From assembly GCF_044582145.1 (NCBI RefSeq), contig NZ_JBDODO010000008.1: a stretch of 64,000 nt of DNA; one strand, 5' to 3'. Shown piece after piece: positions 8,539 to 20,838 of this stretch. Position 1 is the first letter of the stretch. The number at the start of each line of letters is the position of its first letter. Made by a program: the position numbers and the translations under genes. This DNA is from Guyparkeria sp016278265 (lineage in GTDB: Bacteria > Pseudomonadota > Gammaproteobacteria > Halothiobacillales > Halothiobacillaceae). The notes under the pieces are model-generated. The model was not told where the DNA came from. It did no database searches and worked only from the letters and a program-made list of their open reading frames with translations.

Positions 8539-9387
8539 TCAGTCCGTCAGGCCCAGCAGCGCGTTTTCCGGGAAACCCGAGGCCTTGACCGTGCGATCGA
8601 GCGTGGTGAGCGTCAGCAGCAGGTCGGCCATTTCGTCGAGCGGCCAAGCGTTCGGCCCGTCGGAGAGCGCCTTGGCCGGGTCCGGGTGGGTCTCCATGAA
8701 CAGGCCTGACACACCCGCCGCTACCGCGGCACGCGCAAGCACCGGCACGAATTCGCGCTGGCCGCCCGAGGCCTTGCCTTGCCCGCCCGGCTGCTGGACC
8801 GAGTGGGTGGCATCGAAGACCACCGGCGCGCCCGTCTGGCGCATGATCGCCAGACCGCGCATGTCGGAAACCAGGGTGTTGTAACCGAAGGACACGCCGC
8901 GCTCGCAGACCATCACCTGGTCGTTGCCGACCGCCCGGGCCTTCTCGACCACGTTGGCCATGTCCCAGGGCGCGAGGAATTGGCCCTTCTTGATATTGAC
9001 CGGCTTGCCCTGGCGGGCGACGTTCTGGATGAAGTTGGTCTGACGGCAGAGGAACGCGGGCGTCTGCAGCACGTCGACCACCGAGGCAACTTCCTCGAGC
9101 GGCGTGTCTTCGTGGACGTCGGTGAGTATCGGCAGTCCGAATTCGCGCTTGACGTCCTCGAGGATCGCCAAGCCCTTCTCCAACCCCGGCCCGCGGAAGC
9201 TTTCCGTGGAGGAGCGGTTCGCCTTATCAAACGAACTCTTGTAGATCAGCCGGATGCCGGCGGTTTCTGCCATCTCCTTCAGGCGGCCGGCCGTTTCCTG
9301 CGCCAGGTCGGCCGACTCGATCACGCAGGGGCCGGCGATCAGGAATAGCGGCTGGTCCAGTCCGACCTCAAAATCCAAGAGCTTCAT
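8539..9387 (-). CDS. kdsA: 3-deoxy-8-phosphooctulonate synthase (KDO-8-P synthase)
   Basis: This 282-residue enzyme condenses arabinose 5-phosphate with phosphoenolpyruvate for lipopolysaccharide inner-core synthesis. Family motifs seen are FLIAGPCVIES near residue 15, IYKSSFDKANRSS near 50, ILTDVHEDTPLEEVA, KKGQFLAPWDMANVVEKA and VVFDATHSVQQPGG. It starts 3 bp after the pyrG stop, so the two are co-transcribed. The LPS pathway role implies a Gram-negative envelope. Confidence 0.98.
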   Translation of the reverse strand: MKLLDFEVGLDQPLFLIAGPCVIESADLAQETAGRLKEMAETAGIRLIYKSSFDKANRSSTESFRGPGLEKGLAILEDVKREFGLPILTDVHEDTPLEEVASVVDVLQTPAFLCRQTNFIQNVARQGKPVNIKKGQFLAPWDMANVVEKARAVGNDQVMVCERGVSFGYNTLVSDMRGLAIMRQTGAPVVFDATHSVQQPGGQGKASGGQREFVPVLARAAVAAGVSGLFMETHPDPAKALSDGPNAWPLDEMADLLLTLTTLDRTVKASGFPENALLGLTD

Positions 9388-9389
9388 CG

Positions 9390-11039
9390 TTATGCGTCGT
9401 CCAGGGCGTCGGCCTTACCCACTCGCTGGGCATGGGCCGCGTTGACAAAGGCGACGAACAGCGGATGGCCGTCGCGCGGCGTGGAGCGGAATTCCGGGTG
9501 GAACTGGCAGGCGAAGAAGAACGGGTGATCCGGCAACTCGACCGTCTCGACCAGTTCGTTCTCCGCCGACCAGCCGGCGAACACCATGCCGGCGTCCGTC
9601 AGGGGCTTTTGAAAGCCGTTGTTGAACTCGTAGCGGTGACGGTGACGCTCGCTGATCTCATCCTGACCGTAGATGCGGTGTGCCAGCGTACCCGGCTGGA
9701 TGCGGCAACGTTGCGCGCCCAGGCGCATGGTGCCGCCCATGTCCACGTCCTCGCCGCGCTCGATGAGGTTGCCCTCCTCGTCGCGCCATTCGGTGATCAG
9801 CGCGATCACCGGGTTCTCCGTTTCGCGATCGAATTCGGTCGAGTGCGCACCCTCGAGGCCGGCGACGTGGCGGGCGTACTCGATCACGGCCACCTGCATG
9901 CCGAGGCAGATGCCCAGATACGGCTTGCCGGACTCGCGTGCGTAGCGGACCGCGGCGATCTTGCCCTCCACCCCACGCGAACCGAAGCCGCCGGGCACCA
10001 GGATCGCGTCCATGCCCTCGAGTCGGGCCACGCCGTCGTGCTCGAACGATTCGGAATCCAAGTAATGGATATTGACCCGTGTTCGGGTCTGAATGCCGGC
10101 GTGCAGCAACGCCTCGTTGACGCTCTTGTAGGCATCCACGAGGTCGACGTACTTGCCCACCATGGCGATATCGACGATGCGATCGGGCTTGGTCTGCGCC
10201 TCGACCACGCGGTCCCACTCGGTAAGATCCGCCGGGCCGGCGCTCATATGCAATTTCCTGAGCACCGTCTCGTCGAGATTCTGAGCATGCAGCAGGCGCG
10301 GGATGCGATAGATCGTGTCCGCGTCGATCGCGGAGATCACCGCGTCGTGCTCGACGTTGGTGAACAGGGCGATCTTGCGCCGCTCCTCTTCCGGCAGCGG
10401 CACCTCGGCGCGGCAGACCAGGATGTCGGGCTGGATACCGATCGAGCGCAGCTCCTTGACGGAGTGCTGCGTCGGCTTGGTCTTTACCTCACCGGCCGCC
10501 TTGATGTACGGCACCAGCGTCAGGTGCATGAAGATGGCGCGATCGCGGCCCATCTCCACGCCCAGCTGCCGGATCGCCTCGAGGAACGGCAGTGACTCGA
10601 TGTCACCGACGGTGCCGCCGATCTCGATCAAGGCGACGTCGTAGCCCTTGGAGCCCTCGACCACCCGACGCTTGATCTCGTCGGTGACGTGCGGGATGAC
10701 CTGGACGGTACCGCCCAGGTAGTCGCCACGGCGTTCACGGCGGATAACGGTCTCGTAGACCCGCCCGGTGGTGAAATTGTTGCGCCGACCCACCGGGGAG
10801 CGCACGAACCGCTCGTAATGGCCCAGATCGAGATCCGTCTCCGCGCCGTCGTCGGTGACGAACACCTCACCATGCTGGAAAGGGCTCATCGTGCCGGGGT
10901 CGACGTTGATGTAGGGATCGAGCTTCATCAGCGTGACGCGCAGGCCACGCGATTCGAGCAGCGCACCCAGCGAGGCGGCGGCGATTCCCTTGCCCAGTGA
11001 CGAGACGACCCCACCGGTAACGAAGACGAACTTGGTCAT
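9390..11039 (-). CDS. pyrG: CTP synthase
   Basis: This 549-residue enzyme aminates UTP to CTP using glutamine and ATP. The N-terminal synthase domain starts MTKFVFVTGGVVSSLGKG with its P-loop. The C-terminal class I glutamine amidotransferase domain (about residues 290-540) has the nucleophile in YLGICLGMQ and the His/Glu pair in CQFHPEFRS. Length matches the family. It is the first gene of the leftward pyrG-kdsA-eno-ftsB-ispDF cluster and is divergent from a MarR regulator across about 220 bp. Confidence 0.98.
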   Translation of the reverse strand: MTKFVFVTGGVVSSLGKGIAAASLGALLESRGLRVTLMKLDPYINVDPGTMSPFQHGEVFVTDDGAETDLDLGHYERFVRSPVGRRNNFTTGRVYETVIRRERRGDYLGGTVQVIPHVTDEIKRRVVEGSKGYDVALIEIGGTVGDIESLPFLEAIRQLGVEMGRDRAIFMHLTLVPYIKAAGEVKTKPTQHSVKELRSIGIQPDILVCRAEVPLPEEERRKIALFTNVEHDAVISAIDADTIYRIPRLLHAQNLDETVLRKLHMSAGPADLTEWDRVVEAQTKPDRIVDIAMVGKYVDLVDAYKSVNEALLHAGIQTRTRVNIHYLDSESFEHDGVARLEGMDAILVPGGFGSRGVEGKIAAVRYARESGKPYLGICLGMQVAVIEYARHVAGLEGAHSTEFDRETENPVIALITEWRDEEGNLIERGEDVDMGGTMRLGAQRCRIQPGTLAHRIYGQDEISERHRHRYEFNNGFQKPLTDAGMVFAGWSAENELVETVELPDHPFFFACQFHPEFRSTPRDGHPLFVAFVNAAHAQRVGKADALDDA

Positions 11040-11260
11040 TAACGAACCATATCGAGAGGAGGTTGATGGTGGACCGATGGCCCCGTTTCAAGGGCCGAAT
11101 GGTATCGCAAACGCCCTGCAGCGGCAATCTATCCACCCTGCCTGAAAAGCGCCGCGGCCCGCCCGCGCCGGCCTGCATCGACATCGACGACCAACGGCGC
11201 TCTCCACCTCGGCTCATACGGGCGGGATAGCCAAGACGCCCGAGTAATGCGACCATACGA

Positions 11261-11746
11261 ATGTTTGATTCCCATGACAGCCGGCACCAGCCCATGACCC
11301 AATCTTCCGACCCGGCCCAGCAACGCGAGGACGAGATCACTCGCCTGGTATTTGACGTCTCCAGGCTGTGGCGCGTGCAGGTCAACGAGACCCTGAGCCA
11401 ATTCGACCTGACCGCGTCGGCCTGGGCCGTCTTGCGCATGCTGCGTGACGAGGGCGAAGGCCGCACGCAGAAGGAACTCGCCGGCGAACTGGCCATCGAA
11501 GGACCCACGCTGGTCAAGCTGCTCGATGGCCTGGAAAAGGGTGACTGGATCGAGCGGCGGATCTCCGAATTCGACCGTCGAGCCAAGACGATCTGGCTCA
11601 AGCCCGGCGCCCATGCGCGCATCGAGGCGGCCGACACGGCGCTAGCCCGCTTTCGTCACCGGGTAATCGGTGAACTGTCCGACGAGGAAAAGCGCGACTA
11701 CATGGCGCTGAGTCGCAAGGTGCGCGACGTGCTCAAGAGTCTATGA
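11261..11746 (+). CDS. MarR/SlyA-family transcriptional regulator
   Basis: This 161-residue winged-helix regulator has its DNA-binding core at about residues 50-115: AWAVLRMLRDEG, then TQKELAGELAIEGPTLVKLLDGLEK as the recognition helix region, then a wing around FDRRAKTIWL. Such proteins usually repress genes for aromatic compounds, oxidants or drugs. Its target cannot be read from the sequence. A second in-frame ATG at 11294 could be the real start. It is divergent from pyrG and directly followed by a dispersed repeat element. Confidence 0.87.
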   Translation: MFDSHDSRHQPMTQSSDPAQQREDEITRLVFDVSRLWRVQVNETLSQFDLTASAWAVLRMLRDEGEGRTQKELAGELAIEGPTLVKLLDGLEKGDWIERRISEFDRRAKTIWLKPGAHARIEAADTALARFRHRVIGELSDEEKRDYMALSRKVRDVLKSL

Positions 11747-11800
11747 ATGGTGCGGCGCCCCGGTCGCTGCCATTTCCAGGCAACGCCGATGAGCCGCGAC

Positions 11801-12012
11801 TTAGATGGACTCTGCACGATTCGATAGCGTCTCTGGGGGGCTGCCAAGGGCCCAGATGCAAGGCGCAGTCCGCCGTCAAGCGCTGAACCGGATCGGCACG
11901 ACGCCGATCCGGCCGGCGCAAGCCGGCCCGAAGGGCGGGCGTCCCGCCCGGACGGGGTTGCGGGTTTGCCCACAAGCCAGAGATGCCATCGAATCGTGCA
12001 GAATTTCCCTAG
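11801..12012. repeat. Dispersed inverted-end repeat element, copy A
   Basis: A 212-bp non-coding element whose two ends are imperfect inverted repeats over 37 bp, 28 of which match (shared core TCTGCACGATTCGAT, then TCTCTGG). It contains the inner blocks AGATGCAAGGCGCAGTCCGCC and, in reverse, ACCCCGTCCGGGCGGG, which are shared with copy C; the AGATGCAAGGCG block is also in copy B. It fills the gap between the MarR gene and the DUF2062 gene. There is no transposase and no open frame of substance, so it looks like a MITE or large REP-like element. Confidence 0.8.
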
Positions 12013-12045
12013 CTGTCCGGCACACCGACGTTTGACGAGGCCAGA

Positions 12046-12600
12046 ATGCCACGCAAGTTCTTTCGTCGACTGACACCCAATCGCCAGCGGATCGTCAACC
12101 AACCGTTTCTGCGCCCGGTGGCGCAATTCCTCGGCGACCCGAACCTCTGGCACTTGAACCGCCGCTCGGTTTCCGGTGGCGTGGCGCTCGGCCTATTCCT
12201 CGCGTTCATTCCTCTGCCGGGTCAGATGCTGATCGCGGCCGTGGGGGCGATCGCGATGCGGGTCAACATCGCGCTGGCAGTGGCGATGGTTTGGGCCACG
12301 AATCCCATCACCATCCCCCCCTTGCTGTGGCTCGCCTACCAGATCGGCGCCATGCTCACCGGCGCAGAACTGGCCCCGCCAACCGGCGAGATGAGCGTTG
12401 GTTATGCCATGAGCCAGTTGCCCGCGATCTGGCTGCCGCTGGGTGTCGGGCTGCTCACCCTGTCCTTCATCAGCTCACTGCTCGGCTTTACCGTCATCCG
12501 CGTCGTCTGGCGCATCAACATCTCGATCCACAAGCGCCGGCGGCGCGCCCAGCGTTTTCTGCGCATGCGCCAATCCCAACGCGACTCACGCAAGCACTGA
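12046..12600 (+). CDS. DUF2062 domain membrane protein
   Basis: This 184-residue membrane protein matches the DUF2062 pattern: a basic N-terminus, then SVSGGVALGLFLAFIPLPGQ, then WATNPITIPPLLWLAYQIGA with the conserved NP. There are three or four transmembrane helices (about residues 45-65, 70-95, 100-115 and 130-155) and a very basic C-terminal tail (KRRRRAQRFLRMRQ). The function of the family is not established. It sits between repeat copy A and metH on the same strand. Confidence 0.88.
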   Translation: MPRKFFRRLTPNRQRIVNQPFLRPVAQFLGDPNLWHLNRRSVSGGVALGLFLAFIPLPGQMLIAAVGAIAMRVNIALAVAMVWATNPITIPPLLWLAYQIGAMLTGAELAPPTGEMSVGYAMSQLPAIWLPLGVGLLTLSFISSLLGFTVIRVVWRINISIHKRRRRAQRFLRMRQSQRDSRKH

Positions 12601-12670
12601 TCCGTCCCTCCCCTCCTTGCAGGGGCTCTACGTTATACTGCCGCCCCTCAAATTCACCGCGCCAGCCGTG

Positions 12671-12695
12671 CGTCCTGCCCCGCCTGTGCAGGACG
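12671..12695 (+). promoter_or_regulatory. Hairpin in the metH leader
   Basis: An 8-bp perfect stem (CGTCCTGC paired with GCAGGACG) with a 9-nt loop lies 33 bp upstream of the metH ATG. A TATACT hexamer at 12634-12639 could be the -10 of the metH promoter, although no good -35 is spaced correctly. No cobalamin- or SAM-riboswitch signature was recognised. A role in control is only a possibility. Confidence 0.3.
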
Positions 12696-12728
12696 ACGGC
12701 CCGGCCGATCCAGGACCGTGCGTCGCCC

Positions 12729-16424
<3,696 letters not shown>

Positions 16425-16530
16425 CCGTCACGTGCCGGCCCGTGCTCGCGGGAGTTGAGTTATCCCGCGAGCAGGCCGAGAATGGCAGGCGCGAGACGGC
16501 CGACTCACTCTCCACCCGCATCGGCATCCA

Positions 16531-17310
16531 ATGGATCGGAACGCACCTCTGAAAATCTACGAGCAACCACTGAACGAACGGATCCGGGCCTGCCTCAGGC
16601 TCGATCACTTGTTCGCCCGCATCGATCATCACCTGCAGAGCAGCTCGCGGGACGATACGCTTTGCACCGTGCTGCTTCTGCTCGAAGCGTCCGACGTTCT
16701 CTCGCGCATCGACATCAAGCGCGAGTTGATCAAGGAACTCGAGCGCCAGCAGGCCCGCCTGATGAACGTGCCCGACTCGCCGGGCGTCGATCGCGACAAG
16801 CTCAATGCCCTGCTCGGACAACAGAACGGCCTGATCAAGGCGCTGCACGGCTACCACGCCCAGCCCGGCGCGCACTTGAAGAGCCACGAGCTCTTGAACG
16901 CCGTGCGCCAGCGTGCCTCGATCCCGGGCGCCCTGTGCGAATTCGACATCCCCGGCCTGCACTATTGGCTGAGCCTGCCGGACGCCGAGCGCCGCGAGGA
17001 TATCGATGTGTGGCTGGAGCCCTTTACCGATATCCGCCAGGCCAACGAACTGGTCATCAGCCTGATCCGCAACAGCGTCGACACCATGTCGGTGGTCGCC
17101 GACCAAGGCTTCCTGCAGCAGAGCATCGAAAGCGCCACGCCCTATCAGTTGTTGCGCGTGATGATCGACGACGACACCGTCTGCTACCCCGAAATAAGCG
17201 CCGGGAAGCATCGCTTTACCGTGCGTTTCATGACACTGGACCGCGAGAACGGCCACCCCCGTCAGGTCCACGAAGACATCGAATTCCGCCTCGCCCTGTG
17301 TCGTTTGTGA
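16531..17310 (+). CDS. zapD: Cell division protein ZapD (Z-ring associated)
   Basis: This 259-residue cytoplasmic protein bundles FtsZ filaments. The start MDRNAPLKIYEQPLNERIRA, then CLRLDHLFARID, closely matches the ZapD/DUF1342 signature. The middle (residues 40-120) is helical, and the C-terminus has SVVADQGFLQQ and PYQLLRVMI, also conserved. It is 106 bp downstream of metH and upstream of minCDE, so several division genes cluster here; the grouping with min genes is less usual than the common coaE-zapD-yacG order. Confidence 0.93.
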   Translation: MDRNAPLKIYEQPLNERIRACLRLDHLFARIDHHLQSSSRDDTLCTVLLLLEASDVLSRIDIKRELIKELERQQARLMNVPDSPGVDRDKLNALLGQQNGLIKALHGYHAQPGAHLKSHELLNAVRQRASIPGALCEFDIPGLHYWLSLPDAERREDIDVWLEPFTDIRQANELVISLIRNSVDTMSVVADQGFLQQSIESATPYQLLRVMIDDDTVCYPEISAGKHRFTVRFMTLDRENGHPRQVHEDIEFRLALCRL

Positions 17311-17413
17311 CACTTCCGAGCGTCGCTCACCGGCCGGTCGGCCGGGAGGAGGCAGCGCGCACGCGAGGGCGGGCATGGCTTTACCATCGTCAGGACGAAA
17401 ATCGAGCTCATCA

Positions 17414-18214
17414 ATGACCGCAACCACCCGCAAGGCCCCCAGGACAGGCGCCCCGGCCCTCGACATCGACCAGCGCTCGCTGGCGCTCACCCATGTTCAC
17501 CTCTACGAGACGCACCTGCTCAAGCTCACCCGCAGCCTGAGCGAGCGTTTCGGCAACCCCGGGGTCGGTGACGAGCGACAACCGTGCGTGATCGATCTGG
17601 CGGCGATCGCGGATAGCGGCAAGTGGATCGACTTCCCCGCGCTGGTGAGCCTGCTGCGCAACTATCGCCTCGAGCCGGTCGGTGTGGTGCATGGCAACGA
17701 CCAGCAGAAGACCCAGGCGCGCGGCGCCGACCTCCCGGTCTTTGACGACCAGGCGGTTGCCGACACACCGGCTCAGCCCCAAACCAGGCCCGACCCCGAA
17801 CCCGCCGCCGAACCCGAGCCCGTCGAGGCAGCGGAACCGGTGCCTGCGGTTGAGCCGGCGCCAGCTGCCCCGGCCGGCCCAGTGGCCCCGATGATCCTGC
17901 GTTACCCGGTCCGCTCCGGCACCGAGCTCTATGCCCAAGGTCAGGACATGGTGGTAATGAACACCGTCGGTGCCGGGGCACGCGTGGTGGCGGACGGATC
18001 GATCTACATCCACGGTGCGCTCAAGGGCACCGCCGCGGCCGGCGCCGGCAATCAGGCGCAAGCGCGCATCTTCTGCGAGTCCTTCGAACCGGAGATCATC
18101 GCCATCTGCGGCACCTTCCTCGATGGCGAGCAGCTGGCGCGGCATCCGGCCTGGGGCAAGCGCGTCGTAGTGGAACTGGTCGACGGCCAGCTGATGGTCC
18201 ATCCGTTCGACTGA
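17414..18214 (+). CDS. minC: Septum site-determining protein MinC
   Basis: This 266-residue inhibitor of FtsZ assembly is recruited to the poles by MinD. It has an N-terminal domain (about residues 15-100), a long Pro/Ala/Glu-rich linker (about 115-160), and a C-terminal beta-helix domain with VVVMNTVGAGARVVADGSIYIHG and ARIFCESFEPEIIAICG, which identify MinC. The ATG at 17414 is chosen; an upstream ATG at 17375 adds 13 residues. The linker is longer than in E. coli MinC. Confidence 0.95.
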   Translation: MTATTRKAPRTGAPALDIDQRSLALTHVHLYETHLLKLTRSLSERFGNPGVGDERQPCVIDLAAIADSGKWIDFPALVSLLRNYRLEPVGVVHGNDQQKTQARGADLPVFDDQAVADTPAQPQTRPDPEPAAEPEPVEAAEPVPAVEPAPAAPAGPVAPMILRYPVRSGTELYAQGQDMVVMNTVGAGARVVADGSIYIHGALKGTAAAGAGNQAQARIFCESFEPEIIAICGTFLDGEQLARHPAWGKRVVVELVDGQLMVHPFD

Positions 18215-18353
18215 ACGCCGCTTGTGCGGCGCGAATGGAACAATTTCACGGTCGTTGGGAAAGGCCCGCCTTTGTGGCACAGTCCGCCTCACCTGACGAC
18301 CCCGCCCCGCGGGGCATGACGTCAACAATATTTCGCGTTTAGGGAGACAATCC

Positions 18354-19169
18354 GTGTCCAAAGTCCTGGTGGTAACCTCCGGCAAGGGTGGCGTTGGCAA
18401 GACGACGACCAGCGCCGCCATTTCGAGCGGCCTGGCCATGGCCGGCAAGAAGACCGTGGTGATCGACTTCGATGTCGGCCTGCGCAACCTCGATCTGATC
18501 ATGGGCGTCGAACGCCGCGTGGTCTACGACATCGTCAACGTCATCCAGGGCGAGGCGGGCCTGAACCAGGCCCTGATCCGCCACAAGGAAGTCGACAACC
18601 TCTACGTACTGCCCGCCTCGCAGACCAAGGACAAGGATGCGCTGACCGAGGAAGGCGTCGGCAAGGTCCTCAACGACCTGCGCGAGGAAGGCTTCGATTA
18701 CATCGTCTGCGATTCGCCGGCCGGCATCGAGCGTGGCGCTCAACTGGCGATGTACTACGCTGACGAGGCCATCGTGGTCTCTAACCCCGAGATCTCCTCG
18801 GTGCGCGACTCCGACCGCATGCTGGGCATCCTCGCCAGCAAGTCACGTCGGGCGAAGGATGGCGAGACCTCCATCAAGGAGCACCTGCTGATCACCCGCT
18901 ACGCCCCCGATCGCGTTGGCACCGGTGAGATGCTCTCCGTCGAGGACATGCTCGAGATCCTGGCCGTCCCGCTGCTGGGTGTCATTCCGGAATCCCACGC
19001 CGTGTTGCAGGCCTCCAACGCCGGCCGGCCGGTGATTCTCGACGAGAACACCGATGCCGGTCAGGCCTACAGCGACGCCGTCGCTCGCCTGATGGGCGAA
19101 GAGCGCCCCATGCGTTTCATTGAGGCCGACAAGAAGTCGTTCCTCGGTCGCCTATTCGGTCGGAGTTAA
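18354..19169 (+). CDS. minD: Septum site-determining ATPase MinD
   Basis: This 271-residue membrane-associated ATPase drives Min oscillation. The deviant Walker A motif SGKGGVGKTTT is at residues 9-19, DFDVGLRNLDL follows at about 40-50, and the C-terminal amphipathic helix KKSFLGRLFGR provides membrane targeting. It starts with GTG at 18354, preceded by AGGGAGA. It follows minC by 140 bp and precedes minE by 3 bp. Confidence 0.98.
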   Translation: MSKVLVVTSGKGGVGKTTTSAAISSGLAMAGKKTVVIDFDVGLRNLDLIMGVERRVVYDIVNVIQGEAGLNQALIRHKEVDNLYVLPASQTKDKDALTEEGVGKVLNDLREEGFDYIVCDSPAGIERGAQLAMYYADEAIVVSNPEISSVRDSDRMLGILASKSRRAKDGETSIKEHLLITRYAPDRVGTGEMLSVEDMLEILAVPLLGVIPESHAVLQASNAGRPVILDENTDAGQAYSDAVARLMGEERPMRFIEADKKSFLGRLFGRS

Positions 19170-19172
19170 GCC

Positions 19173-19457
19173 ATGGGATTGCTGGATATCTTTCGTAACC
19201 GTTCACAAGATCCGTCGGCCAAGATGGCCAAGGAGCGGCTGCAGATCCTGATCGCGCATGAACGCGGCCAGGGGCAGTTCCGCGCGCCACACTACCTGCC
19301 CGAAATGCAGAAGGAGATCCTTGAGGTGATCCGCAAGTACGTCCATGTCGAGGACGACGCGGTGAAGTTCGAGGTCGAGCACAACGAACGGTTCGAGCTG
19401 TTCGAGCTCAACATCACCCTGCCCGAAAAGGGGGAAGGCACCGAGCGGTCCGACTGA
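19173..19457 (+). CDS. minE: Cell division topological specificity factor MinE
   Basis: This 94-residue partner of MinD stimulates its ATPase and confines the division inhibitor to the poles. The N-terminal MGLLDIFRNR membrane-targeting helix is followed by the MinD-contact region AKERLQILIAHERG and LPEMQKEILEVIRKYV, which are diagnostic. Length is normal. It is 3 bp downstream of minD, so translationally linked. Confidence 0.98.
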   Translation: MGLLDIFRNRSQDPSAKMAKERLQILIAHERGQGQFRAPHYLPEMQKEILEVIRKYVHVEDDAVKFEVEHNERFELFELNITLPEKGEGTERSD

Positions 19458-19488
19458 ACGGGCATCGTGCCACTCGAATGACGCCTGC

Positions 19489-19513
19489 CACCCCCGCCCG
19501 CCGGGGGTGTTTG
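19489..19513 (+). terminator. Likely terminator of minCDE
   Basis: A GC-rich stem (CACCCCC paired with GGGGGTG, short loop) 30 bp after the minE stop is followed by a T-rich but interrupted tract (TTTGTCGTT). Intrinsic terminator strength looks moderate. Confidence 0.55.
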
Positions 19514-19610
19514 TCGTTATGGGCGGGTAAAAAACATCTGTTGGCGCCGATACGGCCACGCCGCTAAGGTGCCAGATTCACCAATTCAGGAACCATGGCA
19601 CTTGTCGACA

Positions 19611-20129
19611 ATGGATACGTTCGCAACGCTCATCGATGCTTTCTTTTCCCCGCTGTGGACACCCGTGCTGGTGGGGGCGCTGATCGGCCTGCTCGCCTTC
19701 GCACAGCGCTGGCTCGCCGACCAGCCCCTTTCCTGCTCGACCGGTTTTGCCAATCTGGCCGGCTACCTCAAGCCCGGCTCGGCACGTGATCCGGAAGGTG
19801 ACTGGCGAATCGTGTTCCTGGTCGGCATCGTGCTTGGCGGGCTGATCGCGGCCCTCTCGGATGGTGCCTCCGCCTGGCAAGGCACCGCCGCGGAGTTCGG
19901 ACGCTTCTACACCGCCCTGGTGCCGGACTCCACGCTCGGCTCGGCGATCTGGTGGCTGGTCGGCGGCCTGCTGATCGGCTTTGGCGCGCGGCTGGCCGGC
20001 GGCTGCACCTCGGGCCACACCATCGCCGGGGTCGCGATGGGCGCACCGGCCAGCCTGGTGGCCTCGGTCGTCTTCTTTGCCGTTGCGGTGGGCACCGCCC
20101 AACTCGCCGCCTGGATGCTGGGGGTCTAA
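19611..20129 (+). CDS. YeeE/YedE-family sulfur-compound transporter, first half
   Basis: This 172-residue inner-membrane protein has about four helices and carries the family cysteines: PLSCSTGFANLAG near residue 44 and GGCTSGHTIAG near 130. YeeE/YedE proteins import thiosulfate or related sulfur species; split versions occur as adjacent pairs. Here the second half begins 3 bp downstream. The ATG at 19611 is preferred over one at 19569, which would add a hydrophilic stretch. A sulfur-oxidising lifestyle fits this gene, but the exact substrate is not visible. Confidence 0.88.
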   Translation: MDTFATLIDAFFSPLWTPVLVGALIGLLAFAQRWLADQPLSCSTGFANLAGYLKPGSARDPEGDWRIVFLVGIVLGGLIAALSDGASAWQGTAAEFGRFYTALVPDSTLGSAIWWLVGGLLIGFGARLAGGCTSGHTIAGVAMGAPASLVASVVFFAVAVGTAQLAAWMLGV

Positions 20130-20132
20130 GCG

Positions 20133-20558
20133 ATGATCAACCGACGCAACCTTCTGTTCCTGGTCTTTGGCATCGGCTTTGGCTTCCTGCTCAGCCGAGC
20201 CGGGGCGACCAGCCCCGCGATCATCAGTGAGCTGCTGTTGTTCGAGAACCTGCGCCTGCTGTGGGTGATCGCCACGGCCGTGACCGTTGGTGCCGCTCTG
20301 ACCTGGCTTGCCTGGCGTCTGGGCTGGCGTGCGCGCAACACCGGCGAGCCGATCTCGATCCAGCACAAGCCGTTCAAGCGTGGACTGATCGTCGGCGCGG
20401 TACTGTTCGGGCTAGGCTGGGCCGGCACCGGGGTGTGCCCCGGCACCGCACTGGCGATGATCGGCGAAGGCAAGGGGTTTGCCCTATGGGTGGGCGCCGG
20501 CATCCTGGTTGGGTCGGGCGCCGGCACCTGGATCAACCGCCGCCTCGAGCGGGGCTGA
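20133..20558 (+). CDS. YeeE/YedE-family sulfur-compound transporter, second half
   Basis: This 141-residue inner-membrane protein has four helices and pairs with the preceding gene. FGIGFGFLLSRAGATSP at the start and WAGTGVCPGTALAMIGEGKG near residue 100 are the conserved motifs of the second repeat, with the cysteine thought to relay the sulfur atom in this family. The stop is only 5 bp before repeat element copy B, so the element may end the transcript. Confidence 0.87.
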   Translation: MINRRNLLFLVFGIGFGFLLSRAGATSPAIISELLLFENLRLLWVIATAVTVGAALTWLAWRLGWRARNTGEPISIQHKPFKRGLIVGAVLFGLGWAGTGVCPGTALAMIGEGKGFALWVGAGILVGSGAGTWINRRLERG

Positions 20559-20563
20559 GGCCC

Positions 20564-20837
20564 CTAGGGAAGGTCTGCACGAATGCCATACCGCTCTGCG
20601 CGCCTTGAGCCGGGCAGATGCAAGGCGTTCGTCCGCCACGGAAGGGTGATTCCCTTTCCAAGGACGACAATACAGCAGATGTCCGGCTCAAGGCGCGCCC
20701 GGCGGGGCTTGGCGAGTCGCCCGTGCTCCGCGTTGCGATGTCTTGACGTGGCCACCGGCACGCCAGCGACATCGTGCCTTGATCACGAACGACCCGCCAA
20801 GCCAGAGTGGCTTCGGATTCGTGCGGACCTTCCCTGG
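20564..20837. repeat. Dispersed inverted-end repeat element, copy B
   Basis: A 274-bp non-coding element occupies the entire gap between the YeeE pair and the convergent GST gene. It ends one base before the GST stop codon. Its outer ends are GGGAAGGTCTGCACGAAT at the left and the reverse complement of GGGAAGGTCCGCACGAAT at the right. The inner block AGATGCAAGGCG followed by GTCCGCC matches copies A and C. An additional inner inverted pair (CGCGCCTTGAGCCGG facing CCGGCTCAAGGCGCG) would make a strong cruciform. Confidence 0.85.
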
Positions 20838-20838
20838 C

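Noticed and set aside
12601..12728. Cobalamin or SAM riboswitch before metH
   Set aside because: The leader is short, and no conserved B12-box or SAM aptamer sequence was seen.
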